64,000 nucleotides of DNA from Membranipora membranacea (GCA_914767715.1 OU612071.1:5208001-5272000), one strand, 5' to 3'. Numbered from the stretch's first letter, positions 48,400 through 62,540 are shown. The notes: generated by a model from the sequence alone, not told the origin. Translations and numbers: made by a program.

Positions 48400-51300
48400 A
48401 AGATTAAAAAATTCTACTGCCATCGGTATAACACTCTCATATTGCCAGTAAAATAATAAGTTGATATAAATAGCGCTGCTAATAAAAATGTCGATAAAAT
48501 TTACTGATGAAATACCTGCTTGAAAAAACATAACGCAGACTATATTGGTTTGCCTAGCACGTTGAACAAGAGTGACTGAGTGATTTCATAAGAACCAACT
48601 GTATGCATTAGAAAAAATAAAGATAACTAAGACCCTGGATGTACTGGCCTTGTTTGAGCACCTCATGTTTGCATTGTTTGATTGAGATAGGTTTTTTTAT
48701 CCAATCAAAACATTCAGACAGAGTAAGTCATCGCAATGAATGGAGCTTTTTTACTGGCTATCACATCATTTCACATGTCAGAGACGTTGATAGCGAAATC
48801 TCAATCTTACTGATGTGAAGGTAGTTAAACCTAAAGTCTGTTAATTCCAAGTCTTCTATGCAATGTTAGGTCTACTGCTGACAGAATTAACATCAGAATG
48901 CATTACTTATTGCGCCGATGTTGAGCAACAATAGTTCACTAAATCATTATATCAAAACAAATCTGCACTTAGCAGAAATTAGAGAGAACAACTTCACTTT
49001 GACTTCAGCCAAATATTTGATTCACAGTTATATCTTGAATCAAAGTGTCTGTATGCTGGTTGTTGTTATAGCACTGCCTAATCAGGATTACATCAAAGGA
49101 ACTAATAGGCCATGCCAAGCCATTTGCATTATGCGCTTTTCCTGCACACAAGCTCAAAACTTTCAGCAGGCAGGTGTTATGCTCTCTAGGCAATCATGAA
49201 GCCTTTCATACCAACAGCTCCGCAATAACACAGGCATATCAGTCAGCAGCCTGTAGACAAACTTGAACCGCTCTTTACACTGTATGTTTGAACAGAATGT
49301 GTTTGCTGTTAGTCATACACAGGTGTCATACCAAGAAGTTAGAGAGAACAACAGTGGCCAAGACAAGTAAGAAGTATGCCTTGTTTCAGGAGACCAAACC
49401 CGAAACTATTGGCCCCTGGTGGGTGCTGGCGAAAACGGGTTTTACTTCTCACAGTGACTGAATGTAGCCTAGCGGCTCTTGCCACTCAACCTCAACAGTT
49501 TATTGCCACAGGGCCTACAAACATGCCAGACCTCAAAGAGGGGGTCGACTACTACTCTACTGTGCGTTGTCCTTGTCATCAATTGTCTTGCCAGCACCTA
49601 GACCTTGGGGATAGGTCCTTTGCATAAGTACAGTCTGCAAATCGGTTGTTTCTAGATGGTTGATAATAAACTTCTTAGGCAAAGTACAAAGTACATGCCC
49701 CAACTGTCCCTTGTTGTGTCATTGCAAGTGATATCTTGTTATTGGCTAAAACAGAACATTCCCAGGGCTAGCAATACAGGCCATCATTTGACCATCACAA
49801 GAGGATCAGTTGACTCCTCCCTGTTGTACCCATGCAACACCAAGGTGTACACAATACTAACGTACGAATGTCATGAACTGAAGAGAGCTGGGATCGTTGT
49901 TTATTGTGAACATGAAGTTTACATCTTCTAAACTACTTATTACTGAAATTAATAATACATTGCTGGCCTAGAAATGAATGGAAATAAGTTTCTATAGTAA
50001 ACTTATCATGCCAATACACAAGCTTCACTTTCATCAGTAAAATGTAAGTTGTCATATGTATAACCTACATTCAACTGTACGGTATACCAGGGCACTGTGA
50101 CTTACCTGTTTCTCCCTCTGCTCCCCAGTGTTATCCCGTTACAGTTTCGGCCTGAGCTCTCAGGTTATTGGAGGGCACTCCTTCATCTACTTTTGATTAG
50201 AGCTCATTGAAGATATAAATACTTGAGCCGCTGTGGTTAGGAGTTGCCTTTCCAAAAAATATGAACACACAACTCCAAAAATACCAACTTAGACGTCGGA
50301 ATTACAGTGGTCCGACCACAGATCCCAGCCGGCAAGGTTTAGCCAGCAACCTTCTGTAGAGGTTGCCTATGGGCAGCTTTATTGTTGGCCAATATCCTCT
50401 GACATCACCTGTATTTGATAGGTATGCCAGAGGGAGCCAGATATCCCCATTTCCCAGCAACAGATATAATTGGTTGTAGATGCTTCTGCTTTTATACTCT
50501 ATTTTCTTGCCATTGGCGGTTGCAGAAATAACCTTTCTGGACTGACAACACATAGCCAACACTCAAATATTAATGTATTTACCATCTATTAGTATGGCTC
50601 CAGCATGAGAACAGTTTACTCCCCATTGTTTTCGACAAGGCTCTCAACCACTCAGGTTTAGCCCGAGTTACTCAGATTTTTTGACTCAACTCAGGCTACT
50701 CAGGGGATTTTAGAATGTAAGCTAAAAACTCAGATTTTGCTCGTTGGCAGAGATGAATAATAAATAAACAATGCTAAATGTTGCCTTACAATAATTTATG
50801 CCATATTATTAATGAATGATCAGGTATTAGATTCTAGTTGTGGTAAGCTATGTAAATAATACTGCACTGCCAAACTAATAATACCAAAGATTATAAATAC
50901 TCTCACTGCACTGCCTATTCAAGTCATTTATGTGAAATTGATATGGCTAAATTCCAATTTGCATTTGAGAATGCTTTTAAAATTTAGCTTGTAACGAACT
51001 TGACATGATTGAATGAATCTAGTGTCTAATTTGAATACACTAATAATAATAAATTTTATTTATGAAACGCTTAATAAAATTGTTTAAAAACAATGATTTC
51101 TAAGCGTTATAGAATATCGACACATTACACCCAGACCCCCACTGAGATGAATAATAAAGATAACATCAAACTTTTGCATGAGAATAATGTGCTGTATTTG
51201 TTGTGGGTATTTTATTTCATTTGTGATAAGCTATGCTCTTATTGAACTGTCAATCCCAGTGATTTGCGAAATAGATTATTATGTCTAAATAGAAGTTTAG

Positions 51301-54300
51301 ACATGTTAAAAAAGTGATTTTGCAGGTGAACCGGATAAATCCAGGCAATGATTTCAATAGCATCACATTACATTAATTATGCCTTTCTACCCTGGCGCCT
51401 CGATTCGTCAGCCTCTAAATCAATATTTCTACAAACATCATCACTATCATCATGGGGATACATTTTAGCCTGTGGCGACGGCCATGGTTAATCCATATGA
51501 ATTGGTTCATCTGGATCAAATCTAAAATTGTTTACGATTTTATGTTTACAAGAAATGCTCTAGGTTTTTATTGATTTACTTGCTATCACAAACATGAAAT
51601 GTTGCGAGAAAAGGATGCATATACTTTGTCAATAAAGGAGCTTGTTGCTAGAGTATGGAACTTGCATTTAAGGTCATCGCTCTAGAAAATTGTGTATGAT
51701 GTGATGCTTATCAGCAAAACAGCACAATAATACCGAGGTCGCCTACGTCAAGCCTCAAAGTTTCGAATCCTCCCAGGTTGAGAGCCCTGGGTTTCGATGG
51801 TACAAATTTACTTCACTACCAATCCTAAAGGTCTAGGCTGAGTGTAAAAATGGTTGTCACGGTTAGGTCGATGTAATTTGCAGACCAATGTAGCATTTGT
51901 CTCCCCTAGCGAAGTGCTTTTTTTGATAATGCTTTACATCCAGACACCAAGTAATCAAATAAGACATGAGCATCCTCATTTAATTCCTGTGAACCAGTAT
52001 CACATCCAAGAAATTTGAAATAGGCAAATACGACGTGGCCATTGATTGAATCAATTGCTTCTGACACCACTTAATACGCAACACAACAAGTGGTGGTCAG
52101 GAAATGATACATTTGTCAAATTATGAATTAATTATTCTTGCTAGGTATCTAAATACCAAATGCTAAATGCTCTTAGCAAGGCAGAAGCACTCTACAGAAC
52201 CCACTCAGCCAGTACCGCTTACTCCCTCTCCCACAGGCCTTTTGGGTAATTTTAGAGAATTAATAAATGTAACAAATAAATTAACTATATAATCTTAATA
52301 TAGAAATTCGATAGAGACAGTTAATAATATCCCTGATATATCCTTCCCTGAGAAGGATATAAAACCTCTATTTAACTTCTTGAAGAGGTTGCTAAAAATC
52401 CCTTTTTGGCAACCTCTTCCACCGGTCCATATGGCATACTATTGGCAACAGTGTTCAGCCTCTTCCGGTAACCTCTTTACAACTCAGTTTAGACAACTAT
52501 TTGCCCGCTGGGATTGTACTGTTTCTAAACGGGGGACAAGTACATAGTGGAATAATCCTGCAGACTACAAATTATAAACTAATATCAAAGAAACCTACAT
52601 TAAGAAAATATGGATGATGAGACAGAGCAATTGGTGAGCACACTTTGTCATTTGCCATTGTCCAGGATCGAGTGGTTTCAAAATGTCTGATCAATACAAT
52701 TTAATAGTCATTCAGCCTCACCATTATTGAAACCAACTCCTGAAATAAGGTCCTGTCGGAGTCAGCAATACTTTAGATGAATAATTTGTGGGCATTCTTG
52801 ATTGATTGGCTCAGTTCTCCGTCAGCATCACCCTTGGGTGTATCTATCATACGTCATCAAAACTCAAAAAGGTCTTACATAATTCACAAAAATCAGGTAA
52901 CATCACTCTTTGAGCAAAATTTTTGTATGTAAATAAGTGTAAAGCCAAAGTATTGCATCTAATCACAATTAAAAATTTCCTTTTGCTTATTAATTTCCAT
53001 GTTACTTGCAGGTATCCCCCTGGTGGTATTCATGTGACAGAACTTCTTCTACACACTGAGTATACCATCAAGGAGTAAGGGACTTAACTCCCAAACTCCC
53101 TACAAGAAAAAAGTAGGATTGTTGGGAGTTGTCCTGAACCTGTCAGCCCTATCCTATATTTTGTGCTAGCTAACATTATGTTCACTAAAAACATAGGCTA
53201 AATTAATATCTGAAGCTGATGGCCATGGACCTTATCTTCCTAAAGCTGCTTATGGTTTTTCGCCACCCACGAATTAAAATTTAAGTTTAAAATAAGGACA
53301 AAAATCTGCTCACTTTGAATACCCTAGGGCCTAGGGTATTCAAAGTTAGCAGATTTTTGTCCTTATCAACATGCATGTCCAACCTTTTTTCGGATTTGGC
53401 CCAATTTTATTGGCAGCATACCAATTGGCCGCACTACTTTTTCGGGAAATTTTACTTGAGAAACAGATAAGAATGGGGAATATCCAATCCTGTATCTGTG
53501 GGTTTTAAAGTGGTAGGGCCAGGTACTAGGTGGTATTGGGCCTCCCCAGAAATTTTTTTGAAACAGAGGTGGTCTTTAGGCATTCCAACCATATTTGGGA
53601 GAAAGACAAACATATTCGACCATATGAATCTTTGAGTCACAATTGAATTACAGGGACGTCAAATTCTATCTGATCCCTTCTGTGTTTGATACTTTGAATT
53701 TAAATTCAGTGAACTTATCGCGGAGGTTGGTAAATTGCCGTCAGCAAATTTGTGTAGTGATTGCAAAGATCATCTGGGAGTCCTAAGAAGTAGGAACCGG
53801 AGCTTGAATTAACTGCTTGCAGAGAAGTTGAGGATTTACAGTCAAGAAAATTTGTGATTTTGGTAGATTGTCTGTGACTAGGATGATGAGAAAAATTTTT
53901 GTGCAAGCAAGTTTTGTCAAAATTCCAATTTTAATGATCATCACAGAGCAACATGAACATTTTAAAGCAAATAATATTTAAGATGGGACACCATGACCTT
54001 GTTGACAGTGAAACCTCAAAAGGTCAAATCCTTGGCCGGCACTCTGCAACCAATTTAAAACATAATTAAATAATGTAATATAATCTTCATTTCAAAACAT
54101 TAGTATGCTACCTTAAGAAGAAAAGTGGCCGACCTTATACAGGTTTTGGTACAAGAAAGAAAACAATGCAATGTTTTCAAGGCTTGTTGCCCATATCGGC
54201 GTGGAGGTATGTTTTAAGGCAGGCCATAGTGCTGAAGAAACCTCACATGTTTCGGATTTACATTTGTTGATGAGCTCTGAACATTATAAAATATAGAAAT

Positions 54301-55440
54301 TTCCCATTGAAAACGGTAGTACCAGTATAATTCCTGCATGATCCCTACCAATATCACCTGGTAATGAAAACATAAATAGAGTCCATAGCATATTTGGGCT
54401 TCTATGGCAAGTTTTGGTTTTCCTTTCCTTAGTTTACCTACCCATGAATGTACACCTTTTACTACAATAGAGCAACTTTTCTATGTGTGCTTCCTGATAT
54501 ATCTGAAGTGAAGTGACCGAATACTGCAGAATGTCCTATTTATCTTTCGCTTTTGAACAAGATTTGAAAACTTTTTTCTGTTGTAAGGGTGCATTTGGCC
54601 GAACAATATGACCAGTTTGGCCGAAATGGCCGATTTGGCCGAGGTTGAGCATGGCTGCTAGGCCATAGGGGAATGAAAGCAAATAGGCTTGAAACACCAA
54701 GACTTTTTTAATAAAGTTAGTCAACGCCAAAAGTAGCTTGCTTAACAAAAATCTAGCTAATATTGGTCCCTCTAGGAGAAGTATGTTGCGGAGATCATTG
54801 AGCTTCAACATTGACAACCTTTTCCTTGTGCCTAATGCCGGAGCAGAGAATACTATATTTTAGGTTAAATAAAAATAACCTCATTTTAAGCGTTCAATTT
54901 TAGCTTTCAATCTTTAACTTCCTCAAAGTTTATTGACATTACCTACCAAGGTGCCACAAGAATTGGCTCAGTGATACAATAGCTTTACTAGTTTATTTAA
55001 TTTCCATTTACCGAAATGCGATCACCCTACGCAGCTCTTATATTAACGGTGAGTGGGTATGCATGTTCTGAACCAGGAAGAAAGACTACATTAGCATTCC
55101 ATAGTTTAACTGAATCCCCAGATTCGGGTTAACATTCCATGGGGATGCCCCTTAAGGCTATATAAACTTGGAGAAGTGTTGTGCCAAGTCTTCATATTAT
55201 TTCCTGATAACACACTTTCCATGACAGCTGTTATTTACTACGATGTCGACATGGTTACACATTATGTTGTTAAATGTTTATAATAATCAGCTGATTAAGG
55301 ATTTGTCAGCTACTAATCTTGCTAGCCTGCCTTGGCGGTTAGGTGAGTGGGTTCCATTCCCCCCCCCCCCCCACAAAGTTTGTCAAGACAGGCTATAAAC
55401 TTCTCTACTTCGTTATTGACATTAACTGTAATCACATTTG
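48400..55440. other. gene-poor intergenic region
   Basis: No exon chain was recognised on either strand over 7 kb upstream of the receptor gene. Several open frames of 60-90 codons have no splice-supported neighbours or visible motifs. It contains the near-perfect hairpin at 53,292-53,366. Part of the 5' leader and the promoter of the receptor must lie near 48,160-49,000, but I see no convincing core element. Confidence 0.5.
53292..53366. repeat. near-perfect 37-bp-arm hairpin
   Basis: ATAAGGACAAAAATCTGC ... TTTGAATACCCTAGG followed at once by CCTAGGGTATTCAAA ... GCAGATTTTTGTCCTTAT. The arms differ only in the few bases between the two words, and there is almost no loop. Confidence 0.9.
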
Positions 55441-55452
55441 GACATTGCTATC

Positions 55453-55689
55453 CAGGGCCGTAGTTTAGACAAGAATATAGGGGGGTAAAGTCTGAGGCGA
55501 GTGCGAATCATCACCAGGAGAGGTGTTGTAAGCTGCTTCCCAATCAGTTTAAGGCATATAATTAGCAAATGGTAACCCCAGAGGAGCTAATTCTGCCACG
55601 AATTATCCAATTATTGTGTTTTTAGGCCACTGTATTTACCCTTCTAGGGGAGGCAATGCCTCTCTGCCTCCCCTAAAACTACGGGCCTG
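55453..55689. mobile_element. CCGTAGTTT-ended MITE, copy 1 (~237 bp)
   Basis: Left end CAGGGCCGTAGTTTAGAC; right end, inverted, CAGGCCCGTAGTTTTAG. The inner part has a short GGGGAGGCA/TGCCTCCCC foldback. There is no coding capacity. Confidence 0.75.
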
Positions 55690-56985
55690 CTTATCACTGC
55701 TATGGAGTGGCAAGGCTTTCAAGTTTCAATTAGAAGCTAATATAGTCTATAACTGGTGGACACGCACCGGTTTGTCCGAATTTTCCTCGTTCCTCGTCCA
55801 TATATAGTATCATGTACTCAGCCATTAGCTACTATACTTATATGTCAATGTCCTAACTACTAGCGTACCATATAGGGAGGTGAGAAAAAGTACCTGTGTC
55901 AACAATAAGTATATATAATGTACACTCTAACAGTGTGGTGTGAGAGAACTTCCAGACATCGAGTGACAGCTTTGTTGGATTGTGATGTGCACTGAGTAAA
56001 TCTTAGGCACTACCAGGCAATATCTCAGACACGATTTATCTGTAAGTGCATTCAATACCTACTGTAGATAAGGTGCACAGGTAACATCACTACAGGAAAC
56101 TTGTAGTGATGACTTCTATGGGCCTAATCTAGACTGAAACAAGGCAGCATGAGGCTCTCTTGAAGATTTAGATTCAGTATCTCTCTTGTCTCCTGCACTT
56201 AATGGTTCTTCACTGAGCATAGCAGGGAGGCTGTACAGTTGAAGGGGGCTTACTGTGTAGAAAGTTAGCAGCCCCAAAATACCTTGTTTCTTTACTGTGT
56301 GAATAGCGGTACCGGTTGCATCAAATTGATCAAATCTATCCGGCCTCAAACACCATTTAGTAGGATGTGGGTCAGAGTAAGGTGGCGGGTGTGATACAGG
56401 TTCAGACCTGCATTGCTCATAGTTTTCGAAAATGTTACTGCTCATAAACAATTTATTTATTGCAACAGTGACTTGATGCCTGATCATTTGAAGCCCCTTT
56501 TCTATAGGTGTTGTAAAATACGCAAGTGTCAAAACGTAAGGGGCGGGGGTATGTGTTCACCTGCCACACCAAATTTGCTTATTCAAACTTATTGAATGGG
56601 AACAAAGTTTGCATCGATATGTATTTAAGTGGATCTGTGTGATCCCGCCTGCAACATCCGATGCAATCAAGCAGAATGATAATGAAAGTCACGTGCCTGA
56701 TTGTATTCCATTTGATTATATCTGAATTTGCGGGGGGGGGGGGAGGGGGCGTGATCCTCTGATAGAAAAAGATGCATACCAATGCAATTTATTATTCAAA
56801 TTAATTAAATTTGAATCAGCACATTTGGTGTGGTTGATGAACGCACATCCTCACCCACATTTTGACACTGTCATGTTTCGCAACACCTTTATTATGTATG
56901 ATTAAATTTTAAACTTTCAGCATCGGCATCAAATCACTGTCAAATAGTTGATGGGTTATGAGTAGAAACATTCTTAACAATTATG

Positions 56986-57279
56986 CAGGGGTGTAGTTAA
57001 CAAAAAATGGTAGGGGGTAAAAGGCCTCAGGGTGTAAATCAACACCAGGTGGGATGCTGTAAGCTCCTTGTGTGGGGCTGGAAGTAGAGGTATACACCCG
57101 AGGGTGTTGGGGGCTGAAAAAATCGACCTTGTAAGCTCCCCCAATGGGATTCAAACCAATATCCAATTCAATTCGAATAAATAGCATAGCGAGTCCCTTT
57201 TCCGGATTAAATTACTCAATTATAATGTTTTAGGCCATTTTGTCTGTGCCTCTCAGCCTCCCCTAGAACTACGGACCTG
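56986..57279. mobile_element. CCGTAGTTT-ended MITE, copy 2 (~294 bp)
   Basis: Left end CAGGGGTGTAGTTAAC; right end, inverted, CAGGTCCGTAGTTCTAGGGG. It contains CACCAGGTGGGATGCTGTAA, shared with the other copies. Confidence 0.75.
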
Positions 57280-57462
57280 TTATGTAATAAAAGTCAGCTG
57301 TCATTACGGACATCACTCCCTGACCTGGATCCTTGTCCGGTCAAGACATAATCAGATCAGATCCTGCTGATACAATTCTTGTTTTGAAATTTTTTTTCGA
57401 AATTTCAATAATGTTTACTTCGAATATGATTCACTTATAGGATGTTGTTCTATATTTTTTTC

Positions 57463-57469
57463 TATAAAA
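57463..57469 (+). promoter_or_regulatory. possible TATA box of the short secreted protein gene
   Basis: TATAAAA 165 bp upstream of the ATG at 57634. It fits a leader of about 135 bases. Unconfirmed. Confidence 0.4.
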
Positions 57470-57633
57470 GAGGAAGTTAATGTTTTTACACTTTATAAGG
57501 CTCTCACCTGCAGTATTGACAGGTAATTCATTACCCTCACGAAGCAAATTAAAAAGCGGCTGTTAACAAACTGTTAATTCATCGTTTATTTCAAAGATTT
57601 CACAGGAAGCAGATCAGACTACTTGCGTGAACA

Positions 57634-59524
57634 ATGGAATCAATCTCTTCTCTCGTTCTCATACTTCTGGTAGTTTCAGCTTCTCTTTGCCTGCACTGTA
57701 GTCAGGCAGAATACTTTCCAGGCAGACCTCATTCAACATGTAAGTAAACAGATTTTTGACTTTGAATATTTTCGGTGTGATACTCATTTTTTCAACAATC
57801 ATACTAGACCTATATCATTATCATTATCATTATCAAGGAAATACACAGGATTCGGGGATATGCTAAGAGCTGATTACATATAATACTGGGTGATGGTGGT
57901 TACGCATGCCTCAAGGCAGGCAAACCCTAATCATATTGCTTCAAATCAGCAAAAGAATTTTAAAATTTTAATTTCGTCCACCAAGTGATAGGATGCAAAC
58001 ATCGGTATGCCAAATATCAACAGCACAGTATAGGAAATATTATTCGGAGTGCAAAAATTTTGAAAGTGATAGGAATTTTAAAACAGCATTGGAAAGTTAA
58101 AAATCTAAAGCAAACTTGTATACGAGTAGTCGGAACCAGGCAATCAATGTTCTCTTTTCCTGACATGATCATTTTGGTGATTTCTTATCTTATCTTCCCC
58201 GTTTCTGTTTTAGCTCTCAACAGAACAGTGTTGGTAGATAATTCAAGTCCCAGCACACTGATGATACGGTTTGAGAGAGCGCGGTATAACGACAACCGCT
58301 ACAGACACAATTCCTATGAGATGAAGGTCCTATCCAGTGCAGACAGACTTACAGTAGCAGTAAATCAGACAACTGGCAGAAACATAGCCCCGATAAACAT
58401 CCCGAAGGTAAGCAATGAAAAACAGATGGTATGCCACAATACACTGTTAGGAATTCAATATTACGCAAGTTTATGTATTCCAACCAAGGTGAGAAAACTT
58501 CAGTATGTATCCCACAATGCAATTTTAGGAGTTCCCAGTGTGATGAGTAAATATCAGTAGGTATCCCACAATGCAATGTTAGCAATTCCATTTCAGACCA
58601 GGTATCCCACAATGCAATCTTCATGAATTCCCACCAATGAGATTGACTGGATCTTCCTTCGTGAGCGATTTTATGATTTATGATTTATTCCTTGAATGTA
58701 ACTGTTAGATATGCTATGAATGTAATGAATCTATCGATCTCCTAAAATATTTCTAGTAAACCCCATTTTCCTTGCTAAGGATAGATTTACCATATTTATT
58801 TTTAATAGAGCAATGGTTGGGTAAATAATGATGGTAGTCCATTTTTAACCTGTCACCAGTATATGTTTATAGCACTAACTGTTGATTTCCAGGTTTTAAG
58901 TAAAACTGAAGACAGAACTATCAGCTACACCCTTAGCTCTGTGGCTCCTGGAACTTATGTTGTCATGGTAAGAAAGTTAAAGTTAATTTAAATTGACCTT
59001 TAGTTAATACTTGTATAGATCTGAACTAAGATAAGAGTCACAAAAATGTTATCATAATAGCAGTAATGGGAGTTGTTCTCCTTCTTTCCGTAGAACTGCA
59101 ATTCCCTGCACAAGAATAGGTACTTTCCTAAATCTGGTGTAAATTTTTAGTTTCACTTTCATTTTTTCTCAATAGGTTCTTTTTTGTCACTTTAATTGGC
59201 TCTCTTTCCCAGTCAACAGCAAATCTCATTGGCAAGACTCATTTGTGTTATCCATTTTTTTCTTCAAATATTTTCCAGATTACACCAATCGGTATAGTGA
59301 GGAGCCTATCATGTTGGCCGACTGGATGGTGTAGTAGACCGCTCCCACAACAGAGATACATTTCTCCTGACTTTAGTGTTCGAGGTAGTTACTCAATAGA
59401 TAGATATGAATTCAACTCTAGTCACCCAACACATCCATCTAGACACAAACAGACATTAAATATTTTTCATGGCAGATTACTGTCTTCCGTAGTGATTGTG
59501 ATCAACAGAAATCGAAAGATTTAA
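57634..59524 (+). CDS. short secreted protein consisting of one IL-17-receptor-like FnIII module
   Basis: Exons 57634-57739, 58214-58407, 58893-58967, 59279-59524; phases 1, 0, 0; about 206 aa. Exon 1 encodes a leader (SLVLILLVVSASLCLHCSQA). There is no membrane segment later, so secretion is predicted. Exon 2 (PSTLMIRFERARY ... NSYEMKVL), exon 3 (ISYTLSSVAPGTYVVM) and exon 4 (SCWPTGWCSRP) line up with receptor exons 5, 6 and 7. They share the APG-x-Y-x-V-x / IPG-x-Y-x-V-x motif, the C-x5-C pair and the same intron phases. Exon 4 adds a basic C-terminal part (FSVRGSYSIDRYEF ... INRNRKI) absent from the receptor. It may be a soluble decoy or ligand cofactor (inference). AATAAA lies at 59881. 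Confidence 0.8.
58429..58625. repeat. ~63-bp tandem repeat in intron 2 of the secreted gene
   Basis: GGTATCCCACAATGCAAT, followed by a TTAG(G/C)AATTC-like word, recurs about four times between 58429 and 58625. It causes an apparent extension of the exon-2 frame into the intron. Confidence 0.8.
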
Positions 59525-59560
59525 TTGAATTAATTGAATTAATTGAATTAATTAATTAAA
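59522..59560. repeat. (TTAATTGAA)n short tandem repeat
   Basis: Consecutive TTGAATTAA units directly after the stop codon of the secreted gene. Confidence 0.9.
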
Positions 59561-59880
59561 ATTGATTGTTGCTCCCATTGATACTATGTGCTTCTACAAA
59601 CCTGCTAGATTTCACAAAACATCTGCTCAATAGATCTTTCCACTTGAATTCCTTCTCATATAATTTATTGATATTTTCTATTTAAAAAATCTCTAAATTA
59701 CCTCCCCCTTATTTCTTCTCTTTCAGGCTTTGCTGGCAATGTGTGATTCTGACCTATTGGCTTTACTGGGAAATCTGCTCTGAACTTTAATAGATGACGC
59801 TATTTGTTTCTGCTAATAGTTTTATGTGTTTTGGTGATTTATTACTCTTCTGATGCTTTCGTTGTTATATTTTGAAGCTC

Positions 59881-59886
59881 AATAAA
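59881..59886 (+). terminator. polyadenylation signal of the short secreted gene
   Basis: AATAAA about 357 bp after the stop; the first clear signal downstream. Confidence 0.55.
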
Positions 59887-59889
59887 CTT

Positions 59890-62540
59890 GGTTACTCAGG
59901 CAATCAAACCAATGAAAAGGTTTTGCTTTCTTCTAGCATTAAAGTGGAATAATTTATCACTGGCATTTTTAATTACAATCACAGAGCTGTGGCCTAAATA
60001 CCTGATATAACAATGTGTAATCAGTAGCTAATGTGTTGTTGTTTTGCTGTTCTAAATTAGTATCTCTAACAGGAAAAATGTGACAGTTTGTCAACATTAG
60101 AATCATAGTGGTATGCAGACAATGTGAACAAGTTGTGGTAACAGTATACATTCATAACAATTATAACTTAGCTTAGATTTGATTCATCTTTGTTAATTTT
60201 CCCTGTTCAGCCCCACAAGGAAATTAGTTCCTCATGATGAAAAATCTTGAGCCATTAGTATCAAGAGCGTCATCTCATAACACAACTTGTTCTAAGCTCC
60301 TCAACCCCGAAATGACGAGTAATTCCTAATTTCATTCCTAACTAGAATTTGTTGCCAGCTAACATTAAATGACCTTAAAACTAGCTATAATGTAAGCCCT
60401 TTCTGAGAAGTGTTAACTCCTCTGGTGCATTGGTCTTAGATTGTTTACCTGCCATATCATCACCTCTATGTGAATCACAAGTAGTCAGGAAATAACACCA
60501 AGTGTGTGTAACCTGGGTGGGTAGGAGGGTTGTTGTCCCCCCCACCCCTGACAGCCTGCCCAGGCTAAAGTGTGTAGGCTACACACTACACAGTGGTCAG
60601 TTATTGTCACGATATCAATGACGATATCACCAATTGGTATAAAATATTAGTCAAAACTTGTGCATTCCATTCATCCCAACACAAGTTCCAGATATGTAAT
60701 TAAGATGGTCTAAAGATAGAAAAGGGAATCCTGCTCGTCCCTACACACAAATTTTTATTGATAACCTGCACTATAGCTGGTAGGGTTGCCAAAGTATGAC
60801 TTCCTCATATTTTCATAAGAGGTCATTAATCAAACAAGACCATTTTCCTAAATACTCAGTCGAAAAAGTTTTAAAGGGTGTCTCATGCACCGGCACCTGT
60901 CGGAACTAAGGACATATTCTGTAACATCAGGAAGATATGCGAATGATGATAAACTTGATAAGACTTCCGCAATAACAGTATGTTAACCATTAAGATCTTT
61001 AGTTTTGGTGTCAGGAAATCATATTCTGCATAATAATAATTGGCAGCTACCGAAATGCATATTGTTTTGGTCGCAAACTGAATGTACACTTTATACTAGA
61101 ATGCCGAGCATTCACAACCAGTAAGCGTGAATTCTGGGCCTTTGTCTCTATTCATAGTAATCATAGCAAGCAACTGATAAATGGATGTGCTTCCATCGAG
61201 TAGCAGTCCATTGACAATGGAATCCTATTTTCATATGAGAGAACATAGATCATGACAGATAACGCTTGGTACAATCCCTGATAAAGTTTGCCCACAGATA
61301 AGCGAGATATGTGAAGGGCATGGGGATCAGAGTTTTAGTGTTAGGTAACACTGACTGATTATAAGCTGAACTACCCCCTTCTTCATCGAGGGCCTTCTGG
61401 TTCAGGTAGGTGGCAGGGAAACTTCAGTAACAGGCAAATGAACATTGAAGGCATGATGGAAGAATTAGACAAGGTTGTCAGGGACTTATTCAGTAGATAT
61501 ATATACACCTAATCACCTAATTTACACAAATCAGACTTCCTGATTGCATTAAAAACATTGAAAACCTTAAAACTACATGGCAGGTAATGAATGAATGTTT
61601 ATATAAATGCTCTGGTAAACATTCTGATGAATCACACATTTTACTGCAGTGTAATCTTTTGTCAAAAATATGAATGGGAACAATGGACCATAAAGTCCCT
61701 CATTGGAAAGGTATTCACTTGTAAGATAAGCATTCATAATGGGCCAATATTTACTTTGAGATAATATTGCGTCGGAGTTTGAGTGTGATTTCATCGGATC
61801 GTTTGTTGGGAGGGGAAGTTAGCTTTGACAGGCAGTTCAGTGTGATACCGGGAGTGGGTACTGAGAACTTTTAGTAGTTAGCTAGCCAGTCCAGTTGATT
61901 GAGGGCCGCCATTGAGGTGATGCCGCTCAGCACTGAATCTAGCTACATTGTACAACATCAGTGATAAAAGGTGAGTGTCTAGATGTTTAATCCATTTGAT
62001 GACTCTTTACTTTGGGTATGGCCCTTCTTTTTAGCGTGACTTGGCCTGTATAACTTAAATGTCGACTTAAGATTTCGGTTTCTAAGTAGGGTAACCTAGG
62101 AAAACAAACACCAGGACAACTTGTTTTCAATGTATGTTACTGATTCGTTTATTATGTGTGGTGACTGCCAAGATCTAAATAGCCATTGAAATTGATTGAG
62201 AGCGTGAACCGAACACTTCATCGACTTTATAGGAGACACTACTTAGTAGAATTTTGGCAGTAGTTATTCTAAGAATTTACATCAATAGGGATTTTCCCCA
62301 TTGACTGCGTCAAGGCTATGATTAATTTTTGTACCAATCATGTTTTTTCTGTCCACTAAGGATGATGCGTTCACCAGGGCGATACATAATTGTAATATTT
62401 CCTTGTAAGCCTATATGAGTCATTTACAATATCAGTTTTTGTAATCATGCAGGCAATGTACATCTCATTGTAATATCCCTATTCAGCAAACGCTCTTAGA
62501 GAGATAGGCAACGAGAGTTTAGTTCTTTATTTATTTTGCA
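59890..62540. other. intergenic, nothing recognised
   Basis: No coding exon was seen. A segment near 61,900-61,970 ending at AAAAGGTGAGTGTC, with a TTATTTTGCAG acceptor at about 62,541, could be 5' untranslated exons of the gene that starts at 62,723. The splice sites are the only support. Confidence 0.35.

Noticed and set aside
49376-49627. 83-codon frame with several Cys and Pro.
   Set aside because: No splice-supported partners, no leader and no recognisable motif. It starts at an ATG by chance in gene-poor sequence.
57985-58213. Upstream extension of the open frame before exon 2 of the secreted gene.
   Set aside because: It is intron: a TTTTAG acceptor at 58213 and a leader exon at 57634 in matching phase explain the coding part. 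The extension has no family motifs.
58408-58560. Downstream continuation of the exon-2 frame.
   Set aside because: It follows a good GTAAGC donor and consists of the tandem TATCCCACAATGCAAT repeat.
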